NCBI GenBank assembly: GCA_902587155.1
Contig: CACIKE010000002.1
Span: forward strand, 56,001-120,000
Length of the DNA stretch: 64,000 bases
Origin: an uncultured Pelagibacteraceae bacterium
GTDB taxonomy: Bacteria > Pseudomonadota > Alphaproteobacteria > Pelagibacterales > Pelagibacteraceae
Direction: 5' to 3'
The notes beneath the pieces were generated by a model, which was not told the DNA's origin, made no database searches, and saw nothing but the letters and a program-made list of their open reading frames with translations. The translations under genes and the position numbers were made by a program. This document shows, one piece after another, positions 24,874 through 34,293 of the stretch. Position 1 is the stretch's first letter. Every line of letters starts with the position of its first letter.

Positions 24874-26310
24874 ATGGATAAAATTGTAATTTACGATACC
24901 GAAACCACGAATTCAACAATATGGGGATCCATAATTGAAGTTGGGGCTGTTGTAGTTGATAAAAATTTAAAAGAAATTGGAAAGTTAAATATTAGAGGGC
25001 GAATGCCGGAAGGTGAGGTGCCAAGTGCAAAGGCTTTACTTGTAAATTCAACCAGTATTGACTTATTAACTAGAGGCAATTATTCACATTATGATTTCTT
25101 AGGCGCTGTTGAAAATTTTTTCTCTAAATGTGCCCCAGCAATGTTTATGGGGTGGTCAAATTTAAATTTTGATCGAAGGATGTTTCATTTCAATTTTTTT
25201 AAGGGTAATCGTTATCCTTACGCTACTCACTCATCACCTAACAGTGAACATGATGGTTTACATATAGCTAGGGCAGCACAAACCTTAAATTCTGAAACTT
25301 TAAAAACAGAATTAACTGAAGCAGGAAATCCAAGCCTAGCATTAGAATCCTTATCAAGAATGCAAGGTTTCGACACCTCAGCAAGTCATACTGCCTATGT
25401 AGATGCTCAAAATTCATTAAAGGTCCTTCGAATTATTAAAGATAAACATAAAGAAAATTGGGAAACATTTTTAAAAACATCAACTAAAACAAGCGTAGAA
25501 ACGTATTTAAAAAATGAAGGCATATATTCTATTTTTGAAAATGTGAAGGGTAGAAATATGATGTATCTCACTAGCACAATACATCCAAATCACTGTTTTC
25601 ATCCATCTTATGCATCGTGGGGATATGTTTGGGATTTAAGAAGAGATCCAGAGCCACTATTAAACTTACCAGTTAATCAATTGAGAGATATTTTAAAAAA
25701 ATATAGTCCTAAGGCTTTAAGAGTTTTAAAAACTAATAGAGCTCCAGTAATTTTGGACAAAGAGTTTGCCTTAAAACAAAAACCTTATTTAGATTTAGAT
25801 TTAGAAACTATTAAAAAGCGTGCACAAATGGTGAGAAACAATGAAAATTTTTGTAAAAATATACAAATTATAAATAGAGAGGCTGCAGAGGAAAAAGAGC
25901 AAACTAAAACACAAGAAGATCTATTACCTGAGGAAACTTTGTATGAAAAATTTATTCCTAATAAAGATACTGCTCTTTTTAAAACCTGGCACAGCTCATC
26001 TTGGGAAGATAAGTTGAGATTATTAGATAAATTTCAAGATAAAAGATGTAGTTGGTTTGGTCAAAAAATAATTTATCAAGAAGCACCGCAAATTTTACCA
26101 CCTGATTTATATAAAAATATTAAAAGTGAAATTGCTAGACGTATACTAAGTAAAAATAAGGAAAAGTGGCAAACGGTAAATATGGCATATAATGAGATCG
26201 ACTATTTGAGAGATCAAGCAGATAAAAGAGATGATAAAATTGAATTAAATAAACTAGATGAAATTAACGATTTTATTATGTCTATTGAAAAGAAATATGA
26301 AATTGCCTAG
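24874..26310 (+). CDS. sbcB: Exodeoxyribonuclease I
   Basis: 478 residues, DEDDh 3'-5' exonuclease on single-stranded DNA. Exo I is DTETT at the N-terminus, Exo II is NLNFDRRMF, and Exo III is SHTAYVDAQNSL with the catalytic His and Asp. The SH3-like and C-terminal helical domains follow, including HPSYASWGYVWDLRRDP and WHSSSWEDKLRLLDKFQDKR. The length matches E. coli ExoI. It is placed six bases after the MGME1-like gene and 34 bases before the thioredoxin gene. Confidence 0.95.
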   Translation: MDKIVIYDTETTNSTIWGSIIEVGAVVVDKNLKEIGKLNIRGRMPEGEVPSAKALLVNSTSIDLLTRGNYSHYDFLGAVENFFSKCAPAMFMGWSNLNFDRRMFHFNFFKGNRYPYATHSSPNSEHDGLHIARAAQTLNSETLKTELTEAGNPSLALESLSRMQGFDTSASHTAYVDAQNSLKVLRIIKDKHKENWETFLKTSTKTSVETYLKNEGIYSIFENVKGRNMMYLTSTIHPNHCFHPSYASWGYVWDLRRDPEPLLNLPVNQLRDILKKYSPKALRVLKTNRAPVILDKEFALKQKPYLDLDLETIKKRAQMVRNNENFCKNIQIINREAAEEKEQTKTQEDLLPEETLYEKFIPNKDTALFKTWHSSSWEDKLRLLDKFQDKRCSWFGQKIIYQEAPQILPPDLYKNIKSEIARRILSKNKEKWQTVNMAYNEIDYLRDQADKRDDKIELNKLDEINDFIMSIEKKYEIA

Positions 26311-26344
26311 TTGACTTTAAGATACAGGTTTATAAAAAGGACTT

Positions 26345-26662
26345 ATGCTTATAGATTTTAAAGATGAAGATTTTGAAAACAAAATTAAAAGTGAAGACGT
26401 TTCGGTAATCCAATTTAGTGCAGCTTGGTGTGGGCCTTGTAAGTCTTTAAAACCAATTATGGACAAGCTTGCTGTTGAGTATAAAGACAAGGCTGGTTTT
26501 TATTACGCTGATATAGAAGATGGAGGTATTAATACTGGAAGTGCTGCGGGAATAAGAGGTGTTCCAACAGTGATAATCTATAAAAAAGGTGTTGAGGTTG
26601 ATAGAAAAGTTGGTGGCGTACCAGAAAGTCATATGAAAGAGTTTTTAGAAAAAAATATCTAA
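26345..26662 (+). CDS. trxA: Thioredoxin
   Basis: 105 residues, a single thioredoxin fold: active site AAWCGPCKSLKP, and the cis-Pro loop GIRGVPTVIIYKKG. It should be a cytosolic disulfide reductase. Insertion of an extra GINTGSAAG stretch before the cis-Pro differs slightly from classic TrxA, so a specialised thioredoxin is possible. It is convergent with folC with a four-base overlap of the stops; trxA next to folC-accD is conserved in alphaproteobacteria. Confidence 0.9.
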   Translation: MLIDFKDEDFENKIKSEDVSVIQFSAAWCGPCKSLKPIMDKLAVEYKDKAGFYYADIEDGGINTGSAAGIRGVPTVIIYKKGVEVDRKVGGVPESHMKEFLEKNI

Positions 26663-27924
26663 TTTAAATTTAATATTTCGCCAGCTAAATACAAAGATCC
26701 TGTAATTATTAACATATCATTTTCTTTAAGTTTTAAGGACTTAATTGCTTTTTCAACATTGGCCTCGTATTTAGCATTAAAAACATTTTGAAATTTTTCT
26801 TTTAACTTTTTACCACTGATAGCGTTTTGCTGATTAGGGATATCAACAGTGGTTAGAGACGATATATTTTTAAAGTGGCTAATATATTCTTCATGATTTT
26901 TATTAGACATCATTCCTATAATAAAATGCTTATTACAATCTAAGGTTTGGAGATATTCATTTAAAACTCTAGCACCATCTTCATTATGACTTCCATCTAA
27001 CAATAATCGATTATTTTTGATTAGATCTTTAATTTTTCCAGACTTTATTTCTTGTAATCTGCCAATACTCTCAATTTTGGTAATTGCATTTTTAATATCA
27101 TCATCTTTAACTTCTAAATTTAACTGTCTTATTGTTGCTATTGCTGTTGAAATATTTTCCAGCTGAAACTGTCCAAGAATATTTGGCAATGGTAGTTTTA
27201 AGCCACCAAACTTATCCTCATAATAAAAAAAACCATTCGTACCATTAGAATAACTATAATCTTCATTAAAGAACAATTTATTAGATAAGTTTTGTGAAAT
27301 TGATTTTTTGATAGTTTCAGTTGTTTCAACTGCGTTTTGTCTAGATACAATTATATTAGAATTTAAAAGAGAGGATGTTTTTTCAAATACTATTTTTTCT
27401 ACAGTTTGTTGATCTTTTGGCAACCAATCAAGATGATCTTTACTTATAGAGCATATAATACTTGCTAAATTATTTTTAAGTATATTGGTGGCGTCAAACC
27501 GATGAAACAAACCTGCCTCTATTAAATTAATATTATTAGGATATTGAGCAGCCTTATAGAAATAACAAGCAGACAAGGCCTCAAAAAAAGTTAGGGGATT
27601 TTGATCATTTATTTTTTCAACTTCTTCAAAAAGATCAATTAATTCATCATCGTTAAGCATATAATCATTAAAAACAAATCTCTCATTGATTTTTTGAATA
27701 TGAGGACTCGTATATACATTGCATTTTATTTTTGACTCTTTGAGAATTGAAAAAATTGCATTTATAGTAGATTGCTTACCATTTGTACCTACTACTGAAA
27801 TTGCTTTTATTTTATGCTGGGGATTACCTAATTTTTCGCAAAGAATTTTAATACGATCTAAACTTAAATCTATTTCTTTAGGATGCAGCTTTTGTAAGTG
27901 ATTTACTATCTTCTGAAGTTTCAT
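26659..27924 (-). CDS. folC: Folylpolyglutamate synthase / dihydrofolate synthase
   Basis: 421 residues, Mur ligase fold. It adds glutamate to dihydropteroate and folates. The start MKLQKIVNHLQKLHPKEIDLSLDRIK is the family N-terminus, the P-loop is SVVGTNGKQSTI (usual GTNGKGS has Gln for Gly), the TSPHIQKINER loop and the ISKDHLDWL motif bind substrate and metal, and DGSHNEDGAR is the C-terminal motif. Its first 47 bases overlap the end of accD. Confidence 0.94.
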   Translation of the reverse strand: MKLQKIVNHLQKLHPKEIDLSLDRIKILCEKLGNPQHKIKAISVVGTNGKQSTINAIFSILKESKIKCNVYTSPHIQKINERFVFNDYMLNDDELIDLFEEVEKINDQNPLTFFEALSACYFYKAAQYPNNINLIEAGLFHRFDATNILKNNLASIICSISKDHLDWLPKDQQTVEKIVFEKTSSLLNSNIIVSRQNAVETTETIKKSISQNLSNKLFFNEDYSYSNGTNGFFYYEDKFGGLKLPLPNILGQFQLENISTAIATIRQLNLEVKDDDIKNAITKIESIGRLQEIKSGKIKDLIKNNRLLLDGSHNEDGARVLNEYLQTLDCNKHFIIGMMSNKNHEEYISHFKNISSLTTVDIPNQQNAISGKKLKEKFQNVFNAKYEANVEKAIKSLKLKENDMLIITGSLYLAGEILNLN

Positions 27925-28810
27925 TTTCTTCAGTGCTTATAACAGGTTTCTTATTTAATAGAATTGAAATTAAAATCCCAATTTTATCTTTAAGATCTTT
28001 TCTATCGAGGATTAAGTCTACAAACCCAGTTTTCTGAACATAAGAGCTTCTTTGAAAATTTTCTGGTAAACTTTCTTTAACTGTTCCCTCTATAACTCGA
28101 GCTCCAGCAAAAGCAATTAAAGCATGATCAGACTCTGCGATATGTAAGTCACCTAACATTGCGTAAGAGGCTGTAATTCCACCAGCAGTTGGATCAGTTA
28201 AACAAACAAGGTAAGGAAGATTATTTTTTTTTAGTTCATTAATAGCCATCGTCGTTCTTGTCATTTGAGATAATGAAATCAAACTTTCCATCATTCTCAT
28301 TCCTCCTCCAGAACTGAAACAAATAAAAGGATTTTTGTTTTCAATAGCATGTTGAATAGCATATAAAAATGCTTCACCCTCTGCAGCTGCCATTGAAGCA
28401 CCTAAGAATTCAAAGTCTGATGCAACTGCAGTGATTTTAATATTATTTATTGAGCCAGAAACAACCATCATACCACAATCCAATCCTGTTTTTTTTCTAG
28501 CACTTTTTAATCTATCTTTGTAAGATTTAGAGTCTGTCCAGTCTAGTGGATCATCTTTTGGAATTGGTGTTTGAAAAATTTCATAATTATTTTTACCAAA
28601 AAAAATATCAAATCGTTGTTTTGGATTAATTCTATGGTGTTTATTGCAATCAGGGCACACCCAGAGATTTTCCTCTAAGTCTTTTTTCAAAATTGGTCCT
28701 TTACAGCAACTAGTCCAATCGCTTTTTGCAATTTCTTCTTTAGTTGCTCTTTTATGGATGGCAGTTTTTATTTTTTCACCGGCTTTGATTATTTTTGTTA
28801 TCCAATTCAT
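27878..28810 (-). CDS. accD: Acetyl-CoA carboxylase carboxyltransferase subunit beta
   Basis: 310 residues. With AccA it transfers carboxyl from biotin to acetyl-CoA. Crotonase-like core motifs are VVSGSINNIKITAVASDFEFLGASMAAAEGEAF and SSGGGMRMMESLISLSQM, then LTDPTAGGITASYAMLGD and GARVIEGTVKE. The N-terminal zinc ribbon is WTSCCKGP...VCPDC: the second pair is a normal CxxC but the first two Cys are adjacent. A 25-residue acidic, Ser-rich tail ends the protein. It overlaps trpA and folC. Confidence 0.95.
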   Translation of the reverse strand: MNWITKIIKAGEKIKTAIHKRATKEEIAKSDWTSCCKGPILKKDLEENLWVCPDCNKHHRINPKQRFDIFFGKNNYEIFQTPIPKDDPLDWTDSKSYKDRLKSARKKTGLDCGMMVVSGSINNIKITAVASDFEFLGASMAAAEGEAFLYAIQHAIENKNPFICFSSGGGMRMMESLISLSQMTRTTMAINELKKNNLPYLVCLTDPTAGGITASYAMLGDLHIAESDHALIAFAGARVIEGTVKESLPENFQRSSYVQKTGFVDLILDRKDLKDKIGILISILLNKKPVISTEENETSEDSKSLTKAAS

Positions 28811-29607
28811 TTAATCTTATTTTTTAGTCTTCTTACGACATTATAAACATTTGTGACAGGATTTTGTCTTTTTTCAATAGAATTTGATATTTCTTTACAA
28901 ATAGCACTTCCAACAACTAAACCATCAGCTTTCTTGAGGGATTTTATAGTTTTTTCAGTGATACCAAAACCAATTACAACATTTTTCAATGAATCAATTT
29001 TTTTTATTTTATTATAGTTAGACAATATTTCTTTAGAGGAAACTTTAAGTTTTCCTCCTGTAGTAGAAAGCATAGATATAAAATAAATCATTTCATGAGA
29101 GTCTTTAATTATTTTTTTTAACCTTTTTTTAGTTGTAGTTGGTGATAAAAGTTGAATGAAAAATATTGATTTTCTTTTACATCTATTTGCAAATTTCTTA
29201 TTTTCTGGCCAAGGCAAATCTACAACTATTAATCCATTTACTCCTGAAATTTTGCATTTTTTTAAAAATTCATTTTCACCATATTGAAAGATCATATTAT
29301 AGTATCCCATCAATATAACTGGTTTATTTTTATGAAATCTTTTAAAATCTTTTACAATTTTAAAAATATCATTAACTTTAATTCCATTTTTGATCGCTCT
29401 ATATGAGCTTGTTTGAATTTGGCTTCCATCAGCGACTGGAGTGTTGTGAGGAACACCAATTTCCAATATATCAACCTCTTCCGAAATTGATTTTAATATT
29501 TCTAAGGATTGTTTTTTTGAACTATCTCCAGCAACAGTATAAGTTAATAAAGCGGGCCTTTTTTCACTTTTAGCTTTTTTAAAAGCGTAACTAATTGGAT
29601 TAGACAT
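28807..29607 (-). CDS. trpA: Tryptophan synthase alpha subunit
   Basis: 266 residues, TIM barrel. It cleaves indole-3-glycerol phosphate to indole and glyceraldehyde 3-phosphate. VDILEIGVPHNTPVADGSQIQ (catalytic Glu; the usual FSDP is HNTP), PVILMGYYNMIF, VNGLIVVDLPWPE with the catalytic Asp, FIQLLSPTT and GFGITE phosphate-site motifs are visible. It overlaps trpB by eight bases and accD by four. Substitution of FSDP by HNTP is unusual enough to note. Confidence 0.95.
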   Translation of the reverse strand: MSNPISYAFKKAKSEKRPALLTYTVAGDSSKKQSLEILKSISEEVDILEIGVPHNTPVADGSQIQTSSYRAIKNGIKVNDIFKIVKDFKRFHKNKPVILMGYYNMIFQYGENEFLKKCKISGVNGLIVVDLPWPENKKFANRCKRKSIFFIQLLSPTTTKKRLKKIIKDSHEMIYFISMLSTTGGKLKVSSKEILSNYNKIKKIDSLKNVVIGFGITEKTIKSLKKADGLVVGSAICKEISNSIEKRQNPVTNVYNVVRRLKNKIK

Positions 29608-30835
29608 ATTTTTTCCCTAATCTTCGCTTTAAAATTCCTCGATCTTTGTAAGCGTCTCCACAACTATTGACTACAACAATTGTATCTTTGCTCAATTTTT
29701 TTGACTCTGCGATTGCAACTGAGAAAGCATGGCTTGGCTCTAAAGAAGGTCTCAATTTTTCAAACTTTGTTACCAGTTTATAAGCGTTTAAAGCTTCCTC
29801 ATCACTTGCAGCAGTGTATCTCGCTCTTTTTGTATCTTTAAGAAAACAATGAAGTGGAGAAATACCAGGATAATCTAGTCCAGCAGAAATTGACTCTGTT
29901 TCCTCTATTTGACCATCTGTATTCTGATTTACATATTGAGCTGCACCATGAAGAATTCCAATTTTAGATCCATATGTCAGTGGCGCTGCATGTTTTTTAC
30001 TTTTTGCAGGTCCGCCAGCTTCTACACCAATAAATTCACATTGTTTTTTATTGTAATCCATAAATTCATTCCAGAACCCAAAACTAGAACTTCCTCCTCC
30101 AACACAATTATAAAGCTTAAGTTTTTTTGGAACTGACCCAAACTCATCAATCAATTGTTTTTTTAATTCTCTTGATATTTGACTTGTACTCCATCCACAG
30201 ATACGAACAAAAACAGCTGGTCCAACGGTGCTGCCAACACACATGGCAACTTTATCACAATTTGCAACCCAGTATCGCATGCACTCAGATACTGCATCTA
30301 CGAGAGTTTGACTTCCAGAGTACACAGGAATAACTTCGGCACCATTTTTTTTCATCGCTTTTACATTTGGTTGTTGTCTTTGAATATCTTTTACACCCAT
30401 GAAAATTTTACATTTTAAACCAAACTTTTTGGCTGCCATACTTAACATCTTACCCGCATAGCCAGCACCAGTGTCCCCGCAAATAATTTTTTTCCCAGAC
30501 CGCTTTGCGAGTAAACAATGAACAGTTGCATTATAAATTTTATGTGCACCTCCATTTGCATCCGATACAACTTTGGACCAAATTTGTGCTCCACCTATAT
30601 GATTTGTTAAATTTTTTAATTTGATGAAACGAGTAGGACTACCAACCCAATTTTTAAAATATTTATCTCTTTCACTTATAAATTTTTTATCTTTTTTGAG
30701 TTTATTAAAGAGTATTTCCAAATCTTCGATAGGTTTTTTTAATGTTTCAGGCACAAAGTTCCCCCCAAATTTACCACCCCAAAATCCAAGTTTATCACCT
30801 TGATCTATAACCGGAATTCCTTTTTTTAATTTCAT
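29600..30835 (-). CDS. trpB: Tryptophan synthase beta subunit
   Basis: 411 residues, PLP enzyme (TrpB1 type). It condenses indole with serine. GFWGGKFGGNFVPETL at the N-terminus, the PLP-binding GGAHKIYNATVHCLLAKR (usual lysine in HKxN; here HKIYNA), ICGDTGAGYAGKMLS and YNCVGGGSSSFGFWNEF, and HGAAQYVNQNTDGQIEETESISAGLDYPGISP are clear. It overlaps trpF by four bases and trpA by eight, so all three Trp genes are coupled. Confidence 0.95.
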   Translation of the reverse strand: MKLKKGIPVIDQGDKLGFWGGKFGGNFVPETLKKPIEDLEILFNKLKKDKKFISERDKYFKNWVGSPTRFIKLKNLTNHIGGAQIWSKVVSDANGGAHKIYNATVHCLLAKRSGKKIICGDTGAGYAGKMLSMAAKKFGLKCKIFMGVKDIQRQQPNVKAMKKNGAEVIPVYSGSQTLVDAVSECMRYWVANCDKVAMCVGSTVGPAVFVRICGWSTSQISRELKKQLIDEFGSVPKKLKLYNCVGGGSSSFGFWNEFMDYNKKQCEFIGVEAGGPAKSKKHAAPLTYGSKIGILHGAAQYVNQNTDGQIEETESISAGLDYPGISPLHCFLKDTKRARYTAASDEEALNAYKLVTKFEKLRPSLEPSHAFSVAIAESKKLSKDTIVVVNSCGDAYKDRGILKRRLGKKYV

Positions 30836-31449
30836 GTTTTTGCAAATAATTTTAATAATCTGTCAATTTTATTAATATCTTTCTTTCCCTCATTATTTTC
30901 AATTGATCCAGATAAATCAATCATGAAGTTCTTATTTTTAAAATTTGGAATATCATCTATTTGAATATTTCCTGCAATCATTTTATTTACTTCATCAGGT
31001 ACCCGTTCTAATAGATTATGATTAAAGCTCTCAGATTTATGGTAACCTTTTGAATCAAAAAGAATTATATCAGAAATATCTAAATAATCTTTATATCTAT
31101 CTACATCTTTCTCATTTGAGATTGTGAGGGCTGAAATTATCTTAATTTTGTATTTTTGCTTAATTTTAAAAGTTCTTAATGGGTCTACATCGTAAAGCTG
31201 ATAATAATCAAAATTAAGATCTTTAATTTTCTCTAGGAATTCGTTTGTTGGACTTACAAGTACAGAAACAAAAGAAGTTTTTTTTTTATCAACATTTATC
31301 AAATTTTTTAAATTGTCATATGTAACATACCTTTTGCTTTTTTTATAATTTGTGATGAAACCAATAAATTTTGGTGGATGTTGATGATTTAATATATAAC
31401 TTAAAGTTTCAGGATCTGAAACCCCACAAATTTTTAAGTCTTTGATCAT
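30832..31449 (-). CDS. trpF: Phosphoribosylanthranilate isomerase
   Basis: 205 residues, TIM barrel. The start LKICGVSDPETL matches the family signature (KICG) with the catalytic Cys; FDYYQLYDVD corresponds to the usual QLHG strand, and the C-terminal LSGSIENNEGKKD replaces the usual SSGVE...GxKD. The sequence is more diverged than its neighbours, but the trpF-trpB-trpA position settles it. It overlaps pyrF and trpB by four bases each. Confidence 0.92.
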   Translation of the reverse strand: MIKDLKICGVSDPETLSYILNHQHPPKFIGFITNYKKSKRYVTYDNLKNLINVDKKKTSFVSVLVSPTNEFLEKIKDLNFDYYQLYDVDPLRTFKIKQKYKIKIISALTISNEKDVDRYKDYLDISDIILFDSKGYHKSESFNHNLLERVPDEVNKMIAGNIQIDDIPNFKNKNFMIDLSGSIENNEGKKDINKIDRLLKLFAKT

Positions 31450-32120
31450 TTATTTAAATGAGCAATTAAAGATTGAATGTTTTTTTTTATATTACCTTTT
31501 GTTATAGGCCTTCCAATTACAAGCCAATCGCTACCATTCTTGTAGGCTTGCTTTGGAGTAACAACTCTTTTTTGGTCATTTGTTTTAGTATTAAATCTTA
31601 TTCCAGGGGTAATTATTTCCTTTTTAAAAAATTTTTTAACAATCTTTACTTCATGCGCACTACACACAATGGCATCCAAGTTAGCCTTTTTTGCTAATTT
31701 TACCTGATGAGACACAAGTTGATTGATATTTTTGCTATAACCAATCTCTTTTAATGATTTATTATTTAAAGAAGTTAGTGTTGTAACACCTACCAATTTT
31801 ATTTTTCCAGATATTTTTTTACAAGCTTTTAATGCTTCAAGGCCAGAACTAATATGAATAGTTAAATAATCTATTTTTAAATCATTTATTGCCTTAATTG
31901 TTGATACACAAGTATTAGGAATATCATGGATTTTAAGGTCAGCAAAAACTATTTTATTTTTTAATTTAGATAAAAAATTTCTTCCAGATTTTGAATTTAA
32001 AAACTCAAGACCAAACTTATATCCTACTTGAACTTTTTTATTTTGAGTTTCTTTAATAACTTTTTTTATTTTTAAAATATTAGCGCTATCACAAGCAATA
32101 AATATTTTATTTTTTTTCAT
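31446..32120 (-). CDS. pyrF: Orotidine 5'-phosphate decarboxylase
   Basis: 224 residues, TIM barrel. It forms UMP in pyrimidine synthesis. FADLKIHDIPNT holds the catalytic Asp-Lys-x-x-Asp motif, YLTIHISSG and ITPGIRFN with VVTPKQAYKNGSDWLVIGRPIT the phosphate-binding end. It overlaps trpF by four bases and ihfB by 14 bases, placing pyrimidine synthesis between the nucleoid protein and the Trp genes. Confidence 0.95.
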   Translation of the reverse strand: MKKNKIFIACDSANILKIKKVIKETQNKKVQVGYKFGLEFLNSKSGRNFLSKLKNKIVFADLKIHDIPNTCVSTIKAINDLKIDYLTIHISSGLEALKACKKISGKIKLVGVTTLTSLNNKSLKEIGYSKNINQLVSHQVKLAKKANLDAIVCSAHEVKIVKKFFKKEIITPGIRFNTKTNDQKRVVTPKQAYKNGSDWLVIGRPITKGNIKKNIQSLIAHLNK

Positions 32121-32400
32121 TGTTTAAAATTTTAAACAAATCTTTAGACATTTTGAAGTGAATTGTTTTTTTCTCTGGGGTATCGACTTTTTCATTAGTT
32201 TTTGGATTTCTAGAGATTCTAGCTTTTTGTATTTTACTGAAAAATACCCCAAACCCCCTTAGTTCAACCCGCTCACCACGCCTCAAACTTTTTTTAATTT
32301 CTTCTAGAATAATATTCATAAATTTTTCAAGATCTTTCTTTAAAAAATTTGGGTAATTCTTGGAGAGTTGTTTTAAGAGTTTTGATTTAACAATTGCCAA
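32107..32400 (-). CDS. ihfB: Integration host factor beta-like (HU family) protein
   Basis: 97 residues, HU/IHF fold. The beta-arm region ERVELRGFGVFFSKIQKARISRNPKTNEKVDTPEKKTIHFK contains the conserved GFG, RNP and Pro tip. The position just downstream of rpsA is the usual ihfB locus, so I choose IhfB over HU. The partner IhfA is not in the window. It bends DNA and supports nucleoid structure and regulation. Confidence 0.9.
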   Translation of the reverse strand: MAIVKSKLLKQLSKNYPNFLKKDLEKFMNIILEEIKKSLRRGERVELRGFGVFFSKIQKARISRNPKTNEKVDTPEKKTIHFKMSKDLFKILNNEKK

Positions 32401-32421
32401 TTTTAACTTCTAATTTTAAAC

Positions 32422-34143
32422 TTACTTTTTTCCCTTTTTATCAAGATCTTTTGATAAAGATGAGAATGGAAGGTTTTTGCCAGAGTCTTCTGCACCATAT
32501 TTCTCTAAAGCTTCTTTTTTTTCTATTTCCTCCAATAATTTAATACTTAATGACACTTTTCTTTTATCGACATCCAGGTCCAATATTGCGCAGTCTATTC
32601 TATCACCATCTGTGAACCGTGAAGGTCTTGCGTCAGCAGGATTTATTGCTATCTGATTTTTTTTTATAATTAGATCCATTTCACAACCTTCTGGTCTAAC
32701 AGTAAGACCCTTGTTGTCAGTTGAAATTATTTTTACAGTCACTGTTTGATTAATTTTTTTGTTTCTAAACCAGTCAAATGGATCTGGTTGAGTTTGCTTC
32801 AAACCAACTCTTATTTTTTGCTCAGTAGTTTTAATTTCTAAAACTTTTACTTTAATTTTATCTCCTTTTTTATATTTTTGTAATTCTTCTTCTCCATTAT
32901 TTAAATATGTTAGATCATTACAATGAAGAAATGCATCTACTTCTAAATTTTCTATTCCTAAAAACAAAGAGTATTCATTTTTATTAACTACCACTCCTTC
33001 AACAATTGAATTTACTGGATATTTTTTTTCAAAAGTTTCAAAAGGGTTTTCCTGAGTTAGTCTATGTGATATAGCAACCCTTCTTTTTTCTTTATCTATT
33101 TCTGTTATTACACAATCTATCTCATCACCTACTTTGAACATTTTTTTTGCTGAAACATTTTTTTTTGTCCAGCTAATCTCACTAGAGTGTAACAAAGTTG
33201 TAAGACCAGGTTCCAATTCACAAAAAGCTCCAAAATCCATAATTTTTACAACTTTAGCTTTGTACACTTTTTTTAACTCATAATTTTCTATATGTTCAAA
33301 AGGATCTGGGGATAATTGTTTGACTGAGCAACCTACTTGTAGTTTATCTTTATCAACACTTATAACTTTTAAATTATGTTTTTCTCCAATGTTAAATACT
33401 TCATCAGGGTGATTTACACGGCTGTATGAGATCTCTTGTAAATGAACCAAAACATCTAATTCGTTATTGACATTAAAAAAACATCCAAATGAACTATACC
33501 CTTTAACTTCAGCGTTCTCAATAATATCACCAACCTTATATTTTTCTATTATTTTTGCTTTATCCTCTTTTTTAAAGGAAGAGATTATCTCTCTTCTTGA
33601 TACACATGCATTCCCTCTTACTTTGTCCAGTTTTATCAGTGCAAATTTTTGAGGCTCATTCATAAGATGACTAATGTCTCGAAGAGGTTTATCACTAATT
33701 TGTGAACCAGGTAGAAACATCAATGAACCAGTGTCTAAATGTTCAACTATACATCCACCTTTGCATTTAGATGTTATTTTACCCATTATTGGTTCTTTTT
33801 TTTCATAAGCCTCGACAAGTTTGTCCCATCCCTTAATCTTTTGAGCTTTACTAGCTGAGACAATCACCTCCCCATTTTTGTCCTCAATTTTTTCTAATAG
33901 GACTGAAATTTTTTCACCAAGTTTAATATTTTCTGAAAGGCCCATACTTTTAAGCTCATTAATATCCAACACAGGTTCACTTTTTAAGCCTTCAATGTAT
34001 AAAAAAACAAACTTTTCAGTAATCTTGTTAATTTTACCTTCTATAATTTTCCCCTCTTCAATATTTATTTTTGAAAGCTGGCTATTTAATAATTTTTCAA
34101 ATTCTTTTGAGGCTGGGTTTTTAAGGTCTTTATAAATTTCCAT
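32422..34143 (-). CDS. rpsA: 30S ribosomal protein S1
   Basis: 573 residues with six S1/OB repeats: the first two are degenerate (about 30-180) and bind the ribosome; the later four carry consensus ends such as GAFCELEPGLTTLLHSSEISW and VLVHLQEISYSR and bind mRNA. A Lys/Asp-rich tail closes the protein. S1 helps mRNAs with weak Shine-Dalgarno sequences to initiate, which matters here because few genes show an SD. ihfB follows after 21 bases. Confidence 0.97.
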   Translation of the reverse strand: MEIYKDLKNPASKEFEKLLNSQLSKINIEEGKIIEGKINKITEKFVFLYIEGLKSEPVLDINELKSMGLSENIKLGEKISVLLEKIEDKNGEVIVSASKAQKIKGWDKLVEAYEKKEPIMGKITSKCKGGCIVEHLDTGSLMFLPGSQISDKPLRDISHLMNEPQKFALIKLDKVRGNACVSRREIISSFKKEDKAKIIEKYKVGDIIENAEVKGYSSFGCFFNVNNELDVLVHLQEISYSRVNHPDEVFNIGEKHNLKVISVDKDKLQVGCSVKQLSPDPFEHIENYELKKVYKAKVVKIMDFGAFCELEPGLTTLLHSSEISWTKKNVSAKKMFKVGDEIDCVITEIDKEKRRVAISHRLTQENPFETFEKKYPVNSIVEGVVVNKNEYSLFLGIENLEVDAFLHCNDLTYLNNGEEELQKYKKGDKIKVKVLEIKTTEQKIRVGLKQTQPDPFDWFRNKKINQTVTVKIISTDNKGLTVRPEGCEMDLIIKKNQIAINPADARPSRFTDGDRIDCAILDLDVDKRKVSLSIKLLEEIEKKEALEKYGAEDSGKNLPFSSLSKDLDKKGKK

Positions 34144-34293
34144 TAACTATTATTTGTCATTGTTATTTATTTAAAAAAAGTACGATCTTTTAGTTAAAAT
34201 TATGATTTTAATCAAGAATGAATTTTAAAATTATAATTAAATATTGTCCCAAATTTCATGTAATATATGTTTTTTTAGACTATTTTATCAATG

